A stretch of 64,000 bases of DNA from Actinomycetes bacterium (lineage in GTDB: Bacteria; Actinomycetota; Coriobacteriia; Coriobacteriales; UBA8131). Below, one piece after another: positions 41,221 through 50,369 of this stretch (position 1 is the first letter of the stretch; each line of letters begins with the position of its first letter). The DNA is taken from the NCBI GenBank assembly GCA_009787085.1, contig WRGR01000039.1, positions 1-64,000 on the forward strand, read 5' to 3'. A program made the position numbers and the translations under genes. The notes below the pieces were generated by a model that saw nothing but the letters and a program-made list of their open reading frames with translations, was not told where the DNA came from and searched no databases.

Positions 41221-42552
41221 ATGGGCATCTGGTCTAAGGCTGTTAACATGATTCTTATGGCAATGAATCACAACAACAATCGCAAATGCCAGTGGCATCG
41301 CCCTCTGGCCCTGCTTTTAACTCTGCTTTTAGCGGTTTTCAGCTGCTTTGCCACTTCTGGCACCGTAACTTCTACTTCAGTTTTTGCCAAGGTATACTCC
41401 ACTGACCAAGTTGCTGGAGTGCCACTGGCTGACCGCCCGATCGACAAGACCCCGGACATTGAGGCGGAGTATGCTGCCGTCGCTACAGAGGACGGTCGAA
41501 TACTCTGGGAGCGCGGCGGTACTGTCGAGGTACCGATGGCTTCCACTACCAAGATCATGACAGCCGTGGTGGCTTTGGAGCATGCCAATCTGGATAAGGA
41601 ATGCCTAGTGACCCGAGGGGCATCGCAGATGCAGCCGACATCGGCACGCCTCAGACAGGGCGATGTGCTGACGCTGCACGACTTGTTGGTGGCGCTGCTT
41701 TTGCCTTCTGGCAACGATGCCGCCGTGGCTGTTGCCCAAAACATTGCCAGCACTGAAGCTGACTTCGTGGCGATGATGAACCAGAAGGCGGCAGAGCTGG
41801 GCATGAAGCAGACCCATTTCCTAGATTCTTCCGGCCTGAAGGAGGAAAACCACTACACAACGGTTGAGGACTACCTGGTGCTGGCGCGTTATGCCATGCG
41901 CAACCCCACTTTTGCAGCTATCGTCGGCACCAAACAGGCAACTCTGACTATCAATGGCCGTCAAGAAACCTATGTGAATACCAATCAGCTGTATAACATG
42001 ACAGACGGGGTGCTGGGGATCAAAACCGGCACCAACATCGATTCGGGTGCCTGTCTGGTGGCTTGCACCAAGCACAACAATACGGTCTACTATACGGTGC
42101 TCTTAGGATCGACCGAAGTGGCGCGCTATACCGATACGATGAGCCTGTTGAACTGGGCATATCAGCATTACCGGCCAGTTCAGCTGGTTACTCCGGACAC
42201 CCAGGTCGCCGACCTCGGCCTGGCCAGCTGGATCGACCGCAGTGTTCCGGTGGCTGCCGCGGCCCCGGTGACTGTTAACGTTTTTGACTACGATGGTGCA
42301 ATAACCCAAGAGGTGGAGCTGCCGACTTGGATCGGCGGCATTGACCAAGGCCAGAGAGTGGGGCGAATCATTTGGAGCCAGAATAACAGCGTACTGGCAA
42401 CCGTCGATCTGGTGGCCAAAGAGACCGTGCCTGCCCCCAACTTTTGGGAGGGCTGGCAGATTCGTTGGAGCCGCTTCCTAGGCATCTTCAGCGGTGCCCA
42501 AGACCATGTTGGTAACCAAGTGCACCTGTCCGCGAATTTTGCTATGCCCTGA
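41221..42552 (+). CDS. dacA: D-alanyl-D-alanine carboxypeptidase (DacA/PBP5 type)
   Basis: A secreted S11 peptidase that trims the terminal D-Ala from stem peptides. A signal peptide (PLALLLTLLLAVFSCFATSG, about 25-45) is followed by STTK (about 107-110), SGN in LLPSGNDAAVA, and KTG in GIKTGTNIDSG. Residues after about 330 form a beta-rich C-terminal domain, and the WEGWQIRWSRFLGIF segment near the end may serve as an amphipathic membrane anchor. Several in-frame ATGs exist; 41248, with AAGG nearby, is an alternative start. Confidence 0.9.
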   Translation: MGIWSKAVNMILMAMNHNNNRKCQWHRPLALLLTLLLAVFSCFATSGTVTSTSVFAKVYSTDQVAGVPLADRPIDKTPDIEAEYAAVATEDGRILWERGGTVEVPMASTTKIMTAVVALEHANLDKECLVTRGASQMQPTSARLRQGDVLTLHDLLVALLLPSGNDAAVAVAQNIASTEADFVAMMNQKAAELGMKQTHFLDSSGLKEENHYTTVEDYLVLARYAMRNPTFAAIVGTKQATLTINGRQETYVNTNQLYNMTDGVLGIKTGTNIDSGACLVACTKHNNTVYYTVLLGSTEVARYTDTMSLLNWAYQHYRPVQLVTPDTQVADLGLASWIDRSVPVAAAAPVTVNVFDYDGAITQEVELPTWIGGIDQGQRVGRIIWSQNNSVLATVDLVAKETVPAPNFWEGWQIRWSRFLGIFSGAQDHVGNQVHLSANFAMP

Positions 42553-42619
42553 GCTTCTGGTATCATGGGCATATAGATTGAGGGATCAAAAAAAACATCG
42601 AAGGTAAGGCTGTAACTGT

Positions 42620-43066
42620 ATGGATGAAACAAAGAAATGTCCCGTTTGCAAGGCCGATGTGGCGGCTGAGAGCCAAGTCTGTGAGCGCTGTGGCTTTCGT
42701 CTGATTGGCATCACTGAGCCGCTCGGGCCGCTGGAGATCGCTGCAGGTGAAGAGGCTGACGCCGAACAGGTCTGCGGATCTCCGCATTTGACATTGATCA
42801 AAGGCCCGCTGAAGGGCGAGGTTTTCTATTTGGAGGTGTTCCCGGTGACCATTGGTCGGGATCCTAGCTGCGATATTTTCTTGAACAATATGACGGTTTC
42901 ACGTCAACATGCCATTATGGAGCGACAGGCCGGGCAGGTAGTGGTGCGTGACAACCAGTCTTTGAACGGGACATGGGTGAATGGCAAGGTTGCTGACGAG
43001 GCCGTGTTGGCCGACGGCAGCTTGTTGCAGATCGGCACATTCGCAATGCGCTTTAACTGCAATTAG
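42620..43066 (+). CDS. Zinc-ribbon FHA-domain protein
   Basis: Residues 1-25 contain two CxxC pairs (CPVCKADVAAESQVCERCG), a small zinc ribbon. Residues about 75-145 are an FHA domain (VTIGRDPSCDIFLNN, VSRQHAIM, NGTWVNGK), which binds phosphothreonine peptides. It probably reads out Ser/Thr kinase signalling, but no kinase or phosphatase gene is in the window. It lies between the carboxypeptidase and the second ACT/ligase pair. Partners unknown. Confidence 0.85.
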   Translation: MDETKKCPVCKADVAAESQVCERCGFRLIGITEPLGPLEIAAGEEADAEQVCGSPHLTLIKGPLKGEVFYLEVFPVTIGRDPSCDIFLNNMTVSRQHAIMERQAGQVVVRDNQSLNGTWVNGKVADEAVLADGSLLQIGTFAMRFNCN

Positions 43067-43213
43067 AGATGCGTCGTTCACTGTCCATCTAAGCATCGTG
43101 GGGGGTGCTTTGCGGAGCTTGTCAGCACCGCACCTTGGGGTTATGAGAAATAGCGGCTTCGGCAGATGTCCGGCAGCCAAGGGCTATTTTGACCACGAAT
43201 AGAATGGAGTGCC

Positions 43214-43624
43214 ATGAGTGTCAGTCAACTGAGTGTCTTCGCTGAGAACCAACCGGGTCGCCTGTCTCGCCTGACCGCCTTGTTGGAACGTGAGGCTATC
43301 AGCATCAGGGGCTTTGCTGTGGCTGATACCGGCGATTTCGGTATCGTTCGACTCATCGTCGATGAACCAAAGAAAGCGCAGAGCTGTTTGCAGGCTGCCG
43401 GCTTTTTAGTTCAGGCCAACGATTTGCTTTGCTTGGAGCTGCCTGATGCCCCTGGATTTTTGAACCTGGTGGTCAGCGCGATGGCTGATGCCGAGATCAG
43501 CGTGGAGTATGGCTACTCGCTGGTTTCTACCTATGTGGTTTTTAAAGTCTTAGACGTGGCTTTTGCCGAACAACAACTGCTCAAGCAGGATATCCGGATC
43601 ATCAACCAAAGCGATTTGGTTTGA
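43214..43624 (+). CDS. Tandem ACT-domain protein (second copy)
   Basis: A 136-residue double-ACT protein: VSQLSVFAENQPGRLSRLT begins the first domain and CLELPDAPGFLNLVVSAM the second. It is a paralogue of the protein at 40725 with the same domain plan. Here it precedes its ligase gene by 21 bp rather than following it. Amino acid sensing for the ligase pathway is inferred. The 147-bp gap before it holds no clear gene. Confidence 0.85.
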   Translation: MSVSQLSVFAENQPGRLSRLTALLEREAISIRGFAVADTGDFGIVRLIVDEPKKAQSCLQAAGFLVQANDLLCLELPDAPGFLNLVVSAMADAEISVEYGYSLVSTYVVFKVLDVAFAEQQLLKQDIRIINQSDLV

Positions 43625-43645
43625 TGCATATTAAAGGTAAACACT

Positions 43646-44974
43646 ATGAACATCCAACAACGTGCCGCCCAACCGATATTCAACCCGAAATTTGAATGTG
43701 CCTCACGCGACGAGATCCGCTGTTTTCAGCTTCAGGAGCTAAGAAAGCAGGTAGCTTGGGCCTATGAGAAAGTGGACTACTACCGCCAAAACCTTGATGC
43801 GGCGGGTATTGAGCCTGGCGACATCAAGGGTTTCGAGGACTTTAGCAAACTGCCGTTGACCGATAAGACGGCGTTGCGTGATAACTACCCTTATGGCCTG
43901 TTCGCGGTACCTCTAGATCAAATTATCCGCATCCATGCCAGCTCCGGTACCACTGGCAAGCCGATCGTTGTTGGCTATACCCGCCAAGATGTCGAAGAAT
44001 GGCGTTACTGCATCATGGCTATGATTCAACAGGCTGGCGTGGTGCCGGGCGACCGTGCCCAGATGGCCTTCGGCTACGGCATGTTCACCGGCGGCTTCGG
44101 CCTGCATTACGGGCTGGAGGGGCTAGGCTGCATGATGATCCCGGCCAGCGCTGGCAACACCGAGCGCCACCTGATGATGATCGAGGACTACGGCACGACC
44201 GTGCTGGTGGCCACCCCCTCCTACGCCATGCATATCTGTGAGGTGGGGGAGGAGCTGGGCTTTGATTGGCAGAAGTCCACACTGCGGGTGGGGCTGTTCG
44301 GCGGTGAGCCCTGTCCACCGAAGCTGAAGTCGGAGATCGAGAAACGGATGTATATCACCTGCACCGATAATTACGGCCTGACTGAGGTGATGGGCCCTGG
44401 GGTTTCCGGCGAGTGCTTGACCAGCCGCGACCAACAGCACATCATGGAGGATCATTTTTATTGGGAGGTTATCGACCCGGAAAGCGGCGCGGTGCTGCCG
44501 GAAGGTGCCGAAGGCGAGCTGGTGTTGACGCCGCTGCAAAAACAGGGTGTGCCGCTGCTGCGCTACCGCACCCATGACTTGACCAGCGTCACCACGGTAC
44601 CTTGCGGCTGCGGCCGGACGACGGCGCGGATGAACAAAGTGCGTCACCGCTCCGATGACATGCTGATCATCCGGGGTACTAATGTCTACCCGTCTCAGAT
44701 CGAGGACGTGCTGGCCGACGTGGAAGGCGCCAGCGCCCATTACCGTCTGCTGGTGGACGATGAAACCGGCTTGGATCGCCTGACGGTGATGCTGGAGCTT
44801 CTGCCCTTTGCCTTCACGGATTCCTTTGCGGAAATGGAATCGTTCCGAGTGCAGGTGGCCGACAAGCTGAAGGGTGTGCTGCAGGTCAGCGTGGAGGTCA
44901 AGTTGGTGGAGCCGGGAAGCATCGAGCGGACAATGGGCAAGACCCAGCATCTAGAGGACAAGCGCAAGCGGTAG
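43646..44974 (+). CDS. paaK: Phenylacetate-CoA ligase family protein (second copy)
   Basis: A 442-residue paralogue of the ligase at 39371 with the same motif set: HASSGTTGKPIVVGYTRQD, FGYGMFTGGFGLHYG, DNYGLTEVMGPGVSGEC, RYRTHDLT and DDMLIIRGTNVYPSQ. The start AAPIFNPKFECASRDEIRCFQ is typical of this family. Two divergent copies in one region suggest different aryl-acid substrates (for example phenylacetate versus indoleacetate). The final GKTQHLEDKRKR resembles the end of the first copy. Confidence 0.88.
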   Translation: MNIQQRAAQPIFNPKFECASRDEIRCFQLQELRKQVAWAYEKVDYYRQNLDAAGIEPGDIKGFEDFSKLPLTDKTALRDNYPYGLFAVPLDQIIRIHASSGTTGKPIVVGYTRQDVEEWRYCIMAMIQQAGVVPGDRAQMAFGYGMFTGGFGLHYGLEGLGCMMIPASAGNTERHLMMIEDYGTTVLVATPSYAMHICEVGEELGFDWQKSTLRVGLFGGEPCPPKLKSEIEKRMYITCTDNYGLTEVMGPGVSGECLTSRDQQHIMEDHFYWEVIDPESGAVLPEGAEGELVLTPLQKQGVPLLRYRTHDLTSVTTVPCGCGRTTARMNKVRHRSDDMLIIRGTNVYPSQIEDVLADVEGASAHYRLLVDDETGLDRLTVMLELLPFAFTDSFAEMESFRVQVADKLKGVLQVSVEVKLVEPGSIERTMGKTQHLEDKRKR

Positions 44975-45052
44975 CTTTGGCCGGGGTCGGCCATGGTTTT
45001 GGAAAAGTAACTAAAATTAAACGAATAATTACAATAACAAAACATAGGTTGA

Positions 45053-45559
45053 TGCCCTCCCCCATGTAAAATACAGGTCAAGGAGCTGTCGCGGGGGATG
45101 ACGGTTAAGCTGCAGCTCGCAGTGGCTTTGTCCCACGCCGCCAGGATGCTAATGATTGACGAGCCGACCAGCGGCCTGGACCCGGTAGCCAGAGACGAGG
45201 TCTGCTATCTGCTGCCGGAGTTCGCCTCCGGCAAGGGCAAGGCTGTCATGTTCTCCACCCATATCACGTCGGACTTGGAGAAGGTCGCCGACCGCGTCGT
45301 CTTCATCCTGAACGGCGGCATCGTCTGCGCCGGCGACAAGGACGCCCTGCTGGGCGGCTACGTGCTCGTCACAGGCAGCCCGGATGACGTCGATGCGGAA
45401 TGCTCGAGGATGATCATCGGCTACCGTTGCCAAGGCCCCGCGTTCGAGGGCGTGGCCAGCGCCGCAGACGCCGGCAGGCCGGCCAAACCCGTTCAGGGAG
45501 TGCCCGCTCAAGAGGTGCTGGCACTAGCGGCTTTCTGGTCACCCTCGGAGGCACCGTAG
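45053..45559 (+). pseudogene. ABC transporter ATPase, C-terminal fragment
   Basis: The frame opens after a TGA near 45,050 and reads VKELSRGMTVKLQLA (ABC signature), MLMIDEPTSGLDPVA (Walker B) and FSTHITSDLEKVADR (switch His), but Walker A and the first ~120 residues are absent. The last ~15 residues run antisense through the end of the next gene. It cannot be a working ATPase. AT-rich sequence at 45,000-45,070 marks the break. It is probably a remnant of a BcrA/YtrB-like exporter. Confidence 0.7.
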
Positions 45560-47388
45560 AAATCCCATGTGCCTAGGCGCAGCTTGATCAAGACAGCGGT
45601 GTTGGGCAGTTTGCGGGTGTCGGCTCCATGGTAGTAAGACCCGAAGGGGCAACCTAAGACGCGCCAGTAGAGGGTCTTTTTTCCCTGAACGGAACGACCT
45701 TCGATGTAGTGGTTGCCGAAGCTGTCGGTGCCTTGGCCGGTGATGGCGCCGCCTTTGCCCGGCAGCCCTTGTTGCTCCAAGAGCCAACTCAGCTCGTCGT
45801 CCAACCCGGACGATGCCATATTCACGTACTTCAGCTGCAAGTACGCGCCTTTGTTGCCGCTGGAGATGTCCAGCATCCAAGACCCCAACAACCTGTTCTG
45901 TAAGTCGTCGAAGCTGAAGCCGTTGAATTCGCTGCCGGTGTAGGTGGCCAAGTCGGCTTCCGTGCTGCCCTCCGGCAGGTGGACTATCTCCTTGCCAGTG
46001 GCGGTGGCATCGGGGTTGTCTGAGGTCTTACGGTTGTTCAAGGCCACTTTGACCTTTTCGCCTTGCAAGGCCCTGTAAGCTTTGTTGGCGTTGCTGGAAC
46101 TGTAGGACAGCAATTTCGGAAGGCTTTGCAGGGCCGTACGGCTCTGCTCGCTGGTGATGGTCACGGGGCTTGAGACGAAGCCGCCATGGGCCAAGAAATT
46201 GATCATCTGATAGCTGCCGAAAGCTCCACCCACTAAGGCCAAGGCGATGATCACAGCGATGATCAATGTGCCTAGGGGGTTGCGTAGGCGGGCGAAGCCG
46301 CCGCCGCGGATATGGTAGTCGGTGTCATGCATGGTGGCACGGCGGAAGCTGTTCGGGTCAGCATCTGACAAAGCGTTGGCTCTCCGCACCTTTCTGGTCT
46401 GTTTTTGTTGGCCACGAGCCTGCTTGCGAGCTTGGTTATACGAGGCATCGCGCTGCTTCTGACCCGTATCTGCCTGTCTCTTTCCAGACTTCGGCTTGTT
46501 TTGCCTAGCCTCTGGAGCTTTGGTTTCCACAGGATCTGCGGACTGGTTTTTATCAGCTACTTTTGGTTTGGCTGTCTGGGGCGCTACGGCTTCGGAGTCA
46601 CTGCCTCGAGTCTCGGACACCTTGGTTTCTGCTGGCTCAGACGCGCTCGCGGCTAATTTGGCTGCCCGGCGCCTGGCCGCCCTAGACACGTTTGCTTCGG
46701 GGTGGCCAGGTGCCGGCTTGGTTGTCTGCGGCTTGGTCATCTCAGGAATGTCTGCTTCCGGGCTAGCTGCGCCAATCTCATCCGCTTCGTCTTTCCGAAC
46801 TTCGGGTTTGGGCCTTGCCTTTCGCTTTCTGGCAGTCTCTGTTGCCAGAGGCCTGTCGGCATCCTTATCTGGCTGCGCTGGTGGCTGGTGGCGCTTTCCG
46901 TCGGCTTCCCCGAGCCAGTCGATGCCAGTGTTCTCATCCGGCTGTGTCGGCGGCTGGCGGTGCTGCCTCCTGCTGGCTTGCTCGGCTCCATCAGCCTCAA
47001 TTCGCACCGCCTTTCGTGAACTGCGTTTGCTCATAGCGGCTTCGGCGGCGGCGGCGGCGCGTTGTACCCGTTCGTTGTTTGCGACTCGAGGTTCTTGTTG
47101 CCATGTTCGTTCACCAATGCTCACCGTTGGCTCTTCAGGCTCGGAGGTCGGTTTGGTGTCTGTGGTAACCCGTTGTTTAGCGCTGTCCCGGGAGTCGGTT
47201 TCCCCTTCTAGAGCATGGACGGTGCCGGTTTCGGAGATAAAGTCGTTGTCGCGCAAAAAGTGATCTAGGTCAAAGCCATTGCTGGAGCTTTCAGCCAGAT
47301 CAGCTTGGCCTGACATCGACACTGACTTGCGGTCTTGGTTTTTCGAGTCGTTCGGATCCGCGCCCTGGTTCATTGCTTCAAGTCTCAT
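45508..47388 (-). CDS. Single-pass membrane protein with large disordered cytoplasmic region
   Basis: I do not recognise this 626-residue protein. Residues 1 to about 378 are highly charged and low in hydrophobic residues, with repeated Lys/Pro/Glu/Ala runs (for example RRQHRQPPTQPDENTG). One membrane helix (LGTLIIAVIIALALVGGAFG, about 390-410) follows, then an extracellular domain of about 215 residues containing GFSFDDLQNRLLGSWMLDIS and YLQLKYVN, probably beta-rich. Start is ATG 47388 or 47373. It faces metA in the same direction. The layout suggests a cell-envelope or division-associated factor; this is inference. Confidence 0.6.
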   Translation of the reverse strand: MRLEAMNQGADPNDSKNQDRKSVSMSGQADLAESSSNGFDLDHFLRDNDFISETGTVHALEGETDSRDSAKQRVTTDTKPTSEPEEPTVSIGERTWQQEPRVANNERVQRAAAAAEAAMSKRSSRKAVRIEADGAEQASRRQHRQPPTQPDENTGIDWLGEADGKRHQPPAQPDKDADRPLATETARKRKARPKPEVRKDEADEIGAASPEADIPEMTKPQTTKPAPGHPEANVSRAARRRAAKLAASASEPAETKVSETRGSDSEAVAPQTAKPKVADKNQSADPVETKAPEARQNKPKSGKRQADTGQKQRDASYNQARKQARGQQKQTRKVRRANALSDADPNSFRRATMHDTDYHIRGGGFARLRNPLGTLIIAVIIALALVGGAFGSYQMINFLAHGGFVSSPVTITSEQSRTALQSLPKLLSYSSSNANKAYRALQGEKVKVALNNRKTSDNPDATATGKEIVHLPEGSTEADLATYTGSEFNGFSFDDLQNRLLGSWMLDISSGNKGAYLQLKYVNMASSGLDDELSWLLEQQGLPGKGGAITGQGTDSFGNHYIEGRSVQGKKTLYWRVLGCPFGSYYHGADTRKLPNTAVLIKLRLGTWDFYGASEGDQKAASASTS

Positions 47389-47649
47389 CCTTTTGAATCA
47401 TCGTACAAAAAACATCCAGCCTGTTTGTTGGAGCCGACAGTGTTGGTTCATCCTGAAAACGGTGGATATCCGACCCTGTCGTAGCACCGTTTGTCGCAAA
47501 ATACGGTGTAGCACTTCGATAATGTACATTGTAACGCAAGGGGAGCCATAAATAATGCGACCGTAGCGTATTGGGAGCCAAAAAAATGATCCGAGAAGCA
47601 AGTCAGATTGATGCCGCTATGGCTTGATCATTCCTCTCGCTAACTGCTG

Positions 47650-48561
47650 TCACATCACTGAAAGGTCATATGGCGTCTCCTGGTATACGTAATGGTTCAG
47701 CCAGTTGGCGAAGAACTGGTGGGCGTAGGTGCTCCAACGCAACATTATAGGCGCAGTGGCATCGTCGTTTTGGTAATAGCCGATCGGCATATTAGTATCC
47801 AGGCCGTTGGCAAGGTCGCGGCGGTATTCCGCATCCAGGGTGTCGGTTTCGTATTCCAAGTGGCCGGTGATGAACACCTTGCGGTGCTCAGGGCTGGCCA
47901 TGATCACAGCGCCTGCAGTGTCGGACCCGGCCAAGACCTTCAGGCCGGAGGTTTTCAAGTCGCTAGGCAGCACTGTCGCGTAACGGGACTGCGGCATCCA
48001 GAAGGGGTCGTCGATGCCGATCAACAGGCGGCTGCTCTTGTCGAAGTGCTCCATGGGGTAAATGCCGAAGAGCTTCTCTTCTGCTAGCCTCGGTTCAATG
48101 CCGAAGAAGTGGTGCAGTGCCGCCGTCGCGCCCCAGCAGATGAACAGGCTGCGGTAGACGTGGTGGCGCGACCACTCGAATATCCGACACAGCTCGTCCC
48201 AGTAGTCGACCTGCTCAAAGGGCAGGGTTTCCAATGGGGCGCCAGTAACGATCAGGCCATCGAAGCGCTCGTCGACGATGCTGCGGGAGTCGGTATAAAA
48301 AGCTTCTAAGTGCTCAGCCGAGGTGTTGCGCGATACGTGTCCGCCGATTTTCACCAAACTGGCATTGACTTGCAACGGCGTGTTGGAGAGCAGTCTCAGC
48401 AGTTGGGTTTCAGTGGCTATCTTGGTCGGCATCAAGTTGACAATAGCGATGCGCAAAGGTCGGATATCCTGGCTGGCCGAACGTTGTTCGGTCATCAAAA
48501 AGACATTCTCTTGGCGCAAGATGTCGATTGCTGGCAGTCCGTCGGGAACATTTACAGGCAT
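47650..48561 (-). CDS. metA: Homoserine O-acyltransferase, probably acetyl-CoA type
   Basis: MetA acylates homoserine as the first step of methionine synthesis. The 303-residue enzyme has the catalytic Cys in LFICWGATAAL, and His and Glu in ITGHLEYE. At the residue that selects the acyl donor it has Glu in VTGAPLETLPF where the succinyl-CoA enzyme of E. coli has Gly. By the established rule it should use acetyl-CoA. Start ATG 48561. A promoter is visible upstream (minus strand, 48609-48636). No S-box riboswitch is seen. Confidence 0.92.
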   Translation of the reverse strand: MPVNVPDGLPAIDILRQENVFLMTEQRSASQDIRPLRIAIVNLMPTKIATETQLLRLLSNTPLQVNASLVKIGGHVSRNTSAEHLEAFYTDSRSIVDERFDGLIVTGAPLETLPFEQVDYWDELCRIFEWSRHHVYRSLFICWGATAALHHFFGIEPRLAEEKLFGIYPMEHFDKSSRLLIGIDDPFWMPQSRYATVLPSDLKTSGLKVLAGSDTAGAVIMASPEHRKVFITGHLEYETDTLDAEYRRDLANGLDTNMPIGYYQNDDATAPIMLRWSTYAHQFFANWLNHYVYQETPYDLSVM

Positions 48562-48608
48562 AAGGACTCCCTCTTCCGAGGTTTCAGGGCGAAAAGTGTA
48601 GGCTTATG

Positions 48609-48636
48609 ATTATCCCATAATGCAATGAGCTTGCAA
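48609..48636 (-). promoter_or_regulatory. Promoter of metA
   Basis: Read on the minus strand, TTGCAA (48631-48636) and GATAAT (48609-48614) are separated by 16 bp, about 50 bp before the metA start. The leader is short, leaving no room for a riboswitch. Confidence 0.5.
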
Positions 48637-48728
48637 CGAAATTTTAGATCGGGCCAGGCTTCCTATATAATCAAGTGGTGGGCAGTTGTTTAGCGTTTAA
48701 CCATTTTGTTGAAGGGTGTGAGTCTGCT

Positions 48729-50012
48729 ATGCCTGAGAATCTTCAAGTTGTCTTTGCGGTGTCGGTATTCTTTATTACTTATGCCATCATAGTCTCGGAG
48801 AAGATCCATCGCAGCATCATTGCGCTGAGCGGCGCCTTCTTGATGGTTGTCTTCGGCATCCTGAGTCACGAGAAGGCTATTGCGGCGATCGACTTCAACG
48901 TTATCGGCCTTCTGGTGGGGATGATGCTGATTGTCGGCATCATCAAAGATACCGGCATCTTCGAATATTTGGCCGTAAGCATTGCCAAGGCTGCCAAGGG
49001 GCGGCCAGTGGTCATTTTGGCGGCGCTGGCAATGCTTGGTGCCTTGCTGTCTGGAATCTTGGACAACGTGACATTGATACTGCTGATCGTGCCGGTTACT
49101 ATCTCGATTGCCCGTTTGCTGGGCATCAGCCCCATCCCTTTGGTCATCTCTGAGGTGCTGTTGAGCAACATCGGCGGCGCGGCCACCTTGATCGGTGACC
49201 CCCCGAACATCATAATCGGCTCGGCTGCTGAGCTGGGCTTCATGGATTTCGTGATCAACCTTGGCCCGGTGCTGCTGGTCATCGCTGTGGTCACCACTGC
49301 CCTGTTGGCCGTGGCCTATCGCCGAAAACTGAAGGTCGATGACGAGCATCGGCAGCGTCTGATGGAAATCGATGCCGCCAAGCAGATCAAGAGCAAGCCG
49401 CTGGCTATTAAGTCGCTGGCAGTGATGGGGCTGGTGATTGTCGGCTTTATCACCCATCAGCTTCTGCATTTGGAGTCGGCAACGATTGCTATGGCCGGTG
49501 CCTCCTTGTTGTTGCTGCTCGTTCGGCCGAATGTGGATAAGACCTTCCGTCATGTTGAATGGCCGGTGATCTTCTTTTTTGTCGGCCTCTTCATTTTGGT
49601 CGGCGGCTTGCAGGCTGTCGGGGCTATCAAGTGGCTGGCTCAACAAGTGGTCGGGCTGACCGGTGGCGAGCTGTTGCCTTCTGGGTTGGCCATCCTTTGG
49701 TTCGCCGGCTTTGCGTCGGGTTTTGTGGATAACATCCCCTTTACCGCAACTATGGTTCCCATTATTCAGGAGATGGGGGGGTTGACCGCAATGCAGGATC
49801 TTGCCCCGCTGTGGTGGAGCTTGGCGCTGGGTGCCTGTTTGGGCGGAAACGCCACCATCGTCGGCGCATCGGCGAACGTGGTGGCCATCGGCATGTTGGA
49901 CGAGAAAGGCATGCGGGTCAGTTTCCTGCAATTCATGGCCATCGGCCTACCGTTGACACTGCTGGCACTGCTCATCTCGTCAATCTACCTATACGTTTTC
50001 TACCTGACCTAG
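48729..50012 (+). CDS. ArsB/NhaD superfamily (SLC13-like) transporter
   Basis: A 427-residue membrane protein with about eleven hydrophobic segments. GILDNVTLILLIVPV and FVDNIPFTATMVPI are the paired DN motifs of the ion-transporter superfamily, and NIGGAATLIGDPPNIIIG and LGGNATIVGASANVVAIG are the two TIG-type re-entrant loops. Substrate could be Na+/H+, arsenite or a dicarboxylate; no arsR or arsC is nearby, so arsenite is less likely. ATG 48729 gives the natural start. Confidence 0.82.
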   Translation: MPENLQVVFAVSVFFITYAIIVSEKIHRSIIALSGAFLMVVFGILSHEKAIAAIDFNVIGLLVGMMLIVGIIKDTGIFEYLAVSIAKAAKGRPVVILAALAMLGALLSGILDNVTLILLIVPVTISIARLLGISPIPLVISEVLLSNIGGAATLIGDPPNIIIGSAAELGFMDFVINLGPVLLVIAVVTTALLAVAYRRKLKVDDEHRQRLMEIDAAKQIKSKPLAIKSLAVMGLVIVGFITHQLLHLESATIAMAGASLLLLLVRPNVDKTFRHVEWPVIFFFVGLFILVGGLQAVGAIKWLAQQVVGLTGGELLPSGLAILWFAGFASGFVDNIPFTATMVPIIQEMGGLTAMQDLAPLWWSLALGACLGGNATIVGASANVVAIGMLDEKGMRVSFLQFMAIGLPLTLLALLISSIYLYVFYLT

Positions 50013-50186
50013 GGAAGCATCGACTCAGTCATGCTGGGCCTGAAGAGTACGGCCTGGAGGAGCAGAAAGTGCATGGCATGACTAAAAATCGTCGATGGTT
50101 AAACCCTTAGTGGTCCAAGCAATGCGTTGCAGCCCCGTGTGACCAGTAACGTTTCTGGCATTTCTGCGGGAAACGGAGTCTGCAAC

Positions 50187-50216
50187 TTGCAATGCAGTGG
50201 CGTTGTATGGTATAAA
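50187..50216 (+). promoter_or_regulatory. Promoter of the rimP-nusA-infB operon
   Basis: TTGCAA (50187-50192) and TATAAA (50211-50216) are 18 bp apart, leaving a leader of about 145 nt before rimP. Between 50,013 and 50,180 I see no gene or other element. Confidence 0.55.
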
Positions 50217-50287
50217 TACTATCACCAGTTAGTTGGTCGCTTTACCACGCCGATGGCTGGTTGCGTGGAAACAGTGCTGTCCGTCCG

Positions 50288-50316
50288 AGAAAGTGGGCCT
50301 TGTCCCGCTTTCTTTT
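50288..50316 (+). terminator. Leader hairpin (attenuator-like) before rimP
   Basis: AGAAAGTGGG (50288-50297) pairs with CCCGCTTTCT (50304-50313) with one wobble, loop CCTTGT, and TTT follows. It lies inside the rimP leader, downstream of the promoter. NusA-containing operons are often autoregulated by antitermination at a leader terminator, so this hairpin is a candidate site. Confidence 0.55.
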
Positions 50317-50369
50317 GTTGACGGGCGCTTGTTGTTGTGTTCGGATTCGAGAGGTAAAGGAAGCTTTGC

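Noticed and set aside
48562-48728. S-adenosylmethionine riboswitch upstream of metA
   Set aside because: The leader after the mapped -10 is only about 45 nt and lacks the S-box stems.
48690-49931. Long open frame antisense to the ArsB/NhaD-type transporter (413 codons)
   Set aside because: It mirrors the codon bias of the real gene, is extremely rich in Gln, His and Asp, and has no family motif or ribosome site.
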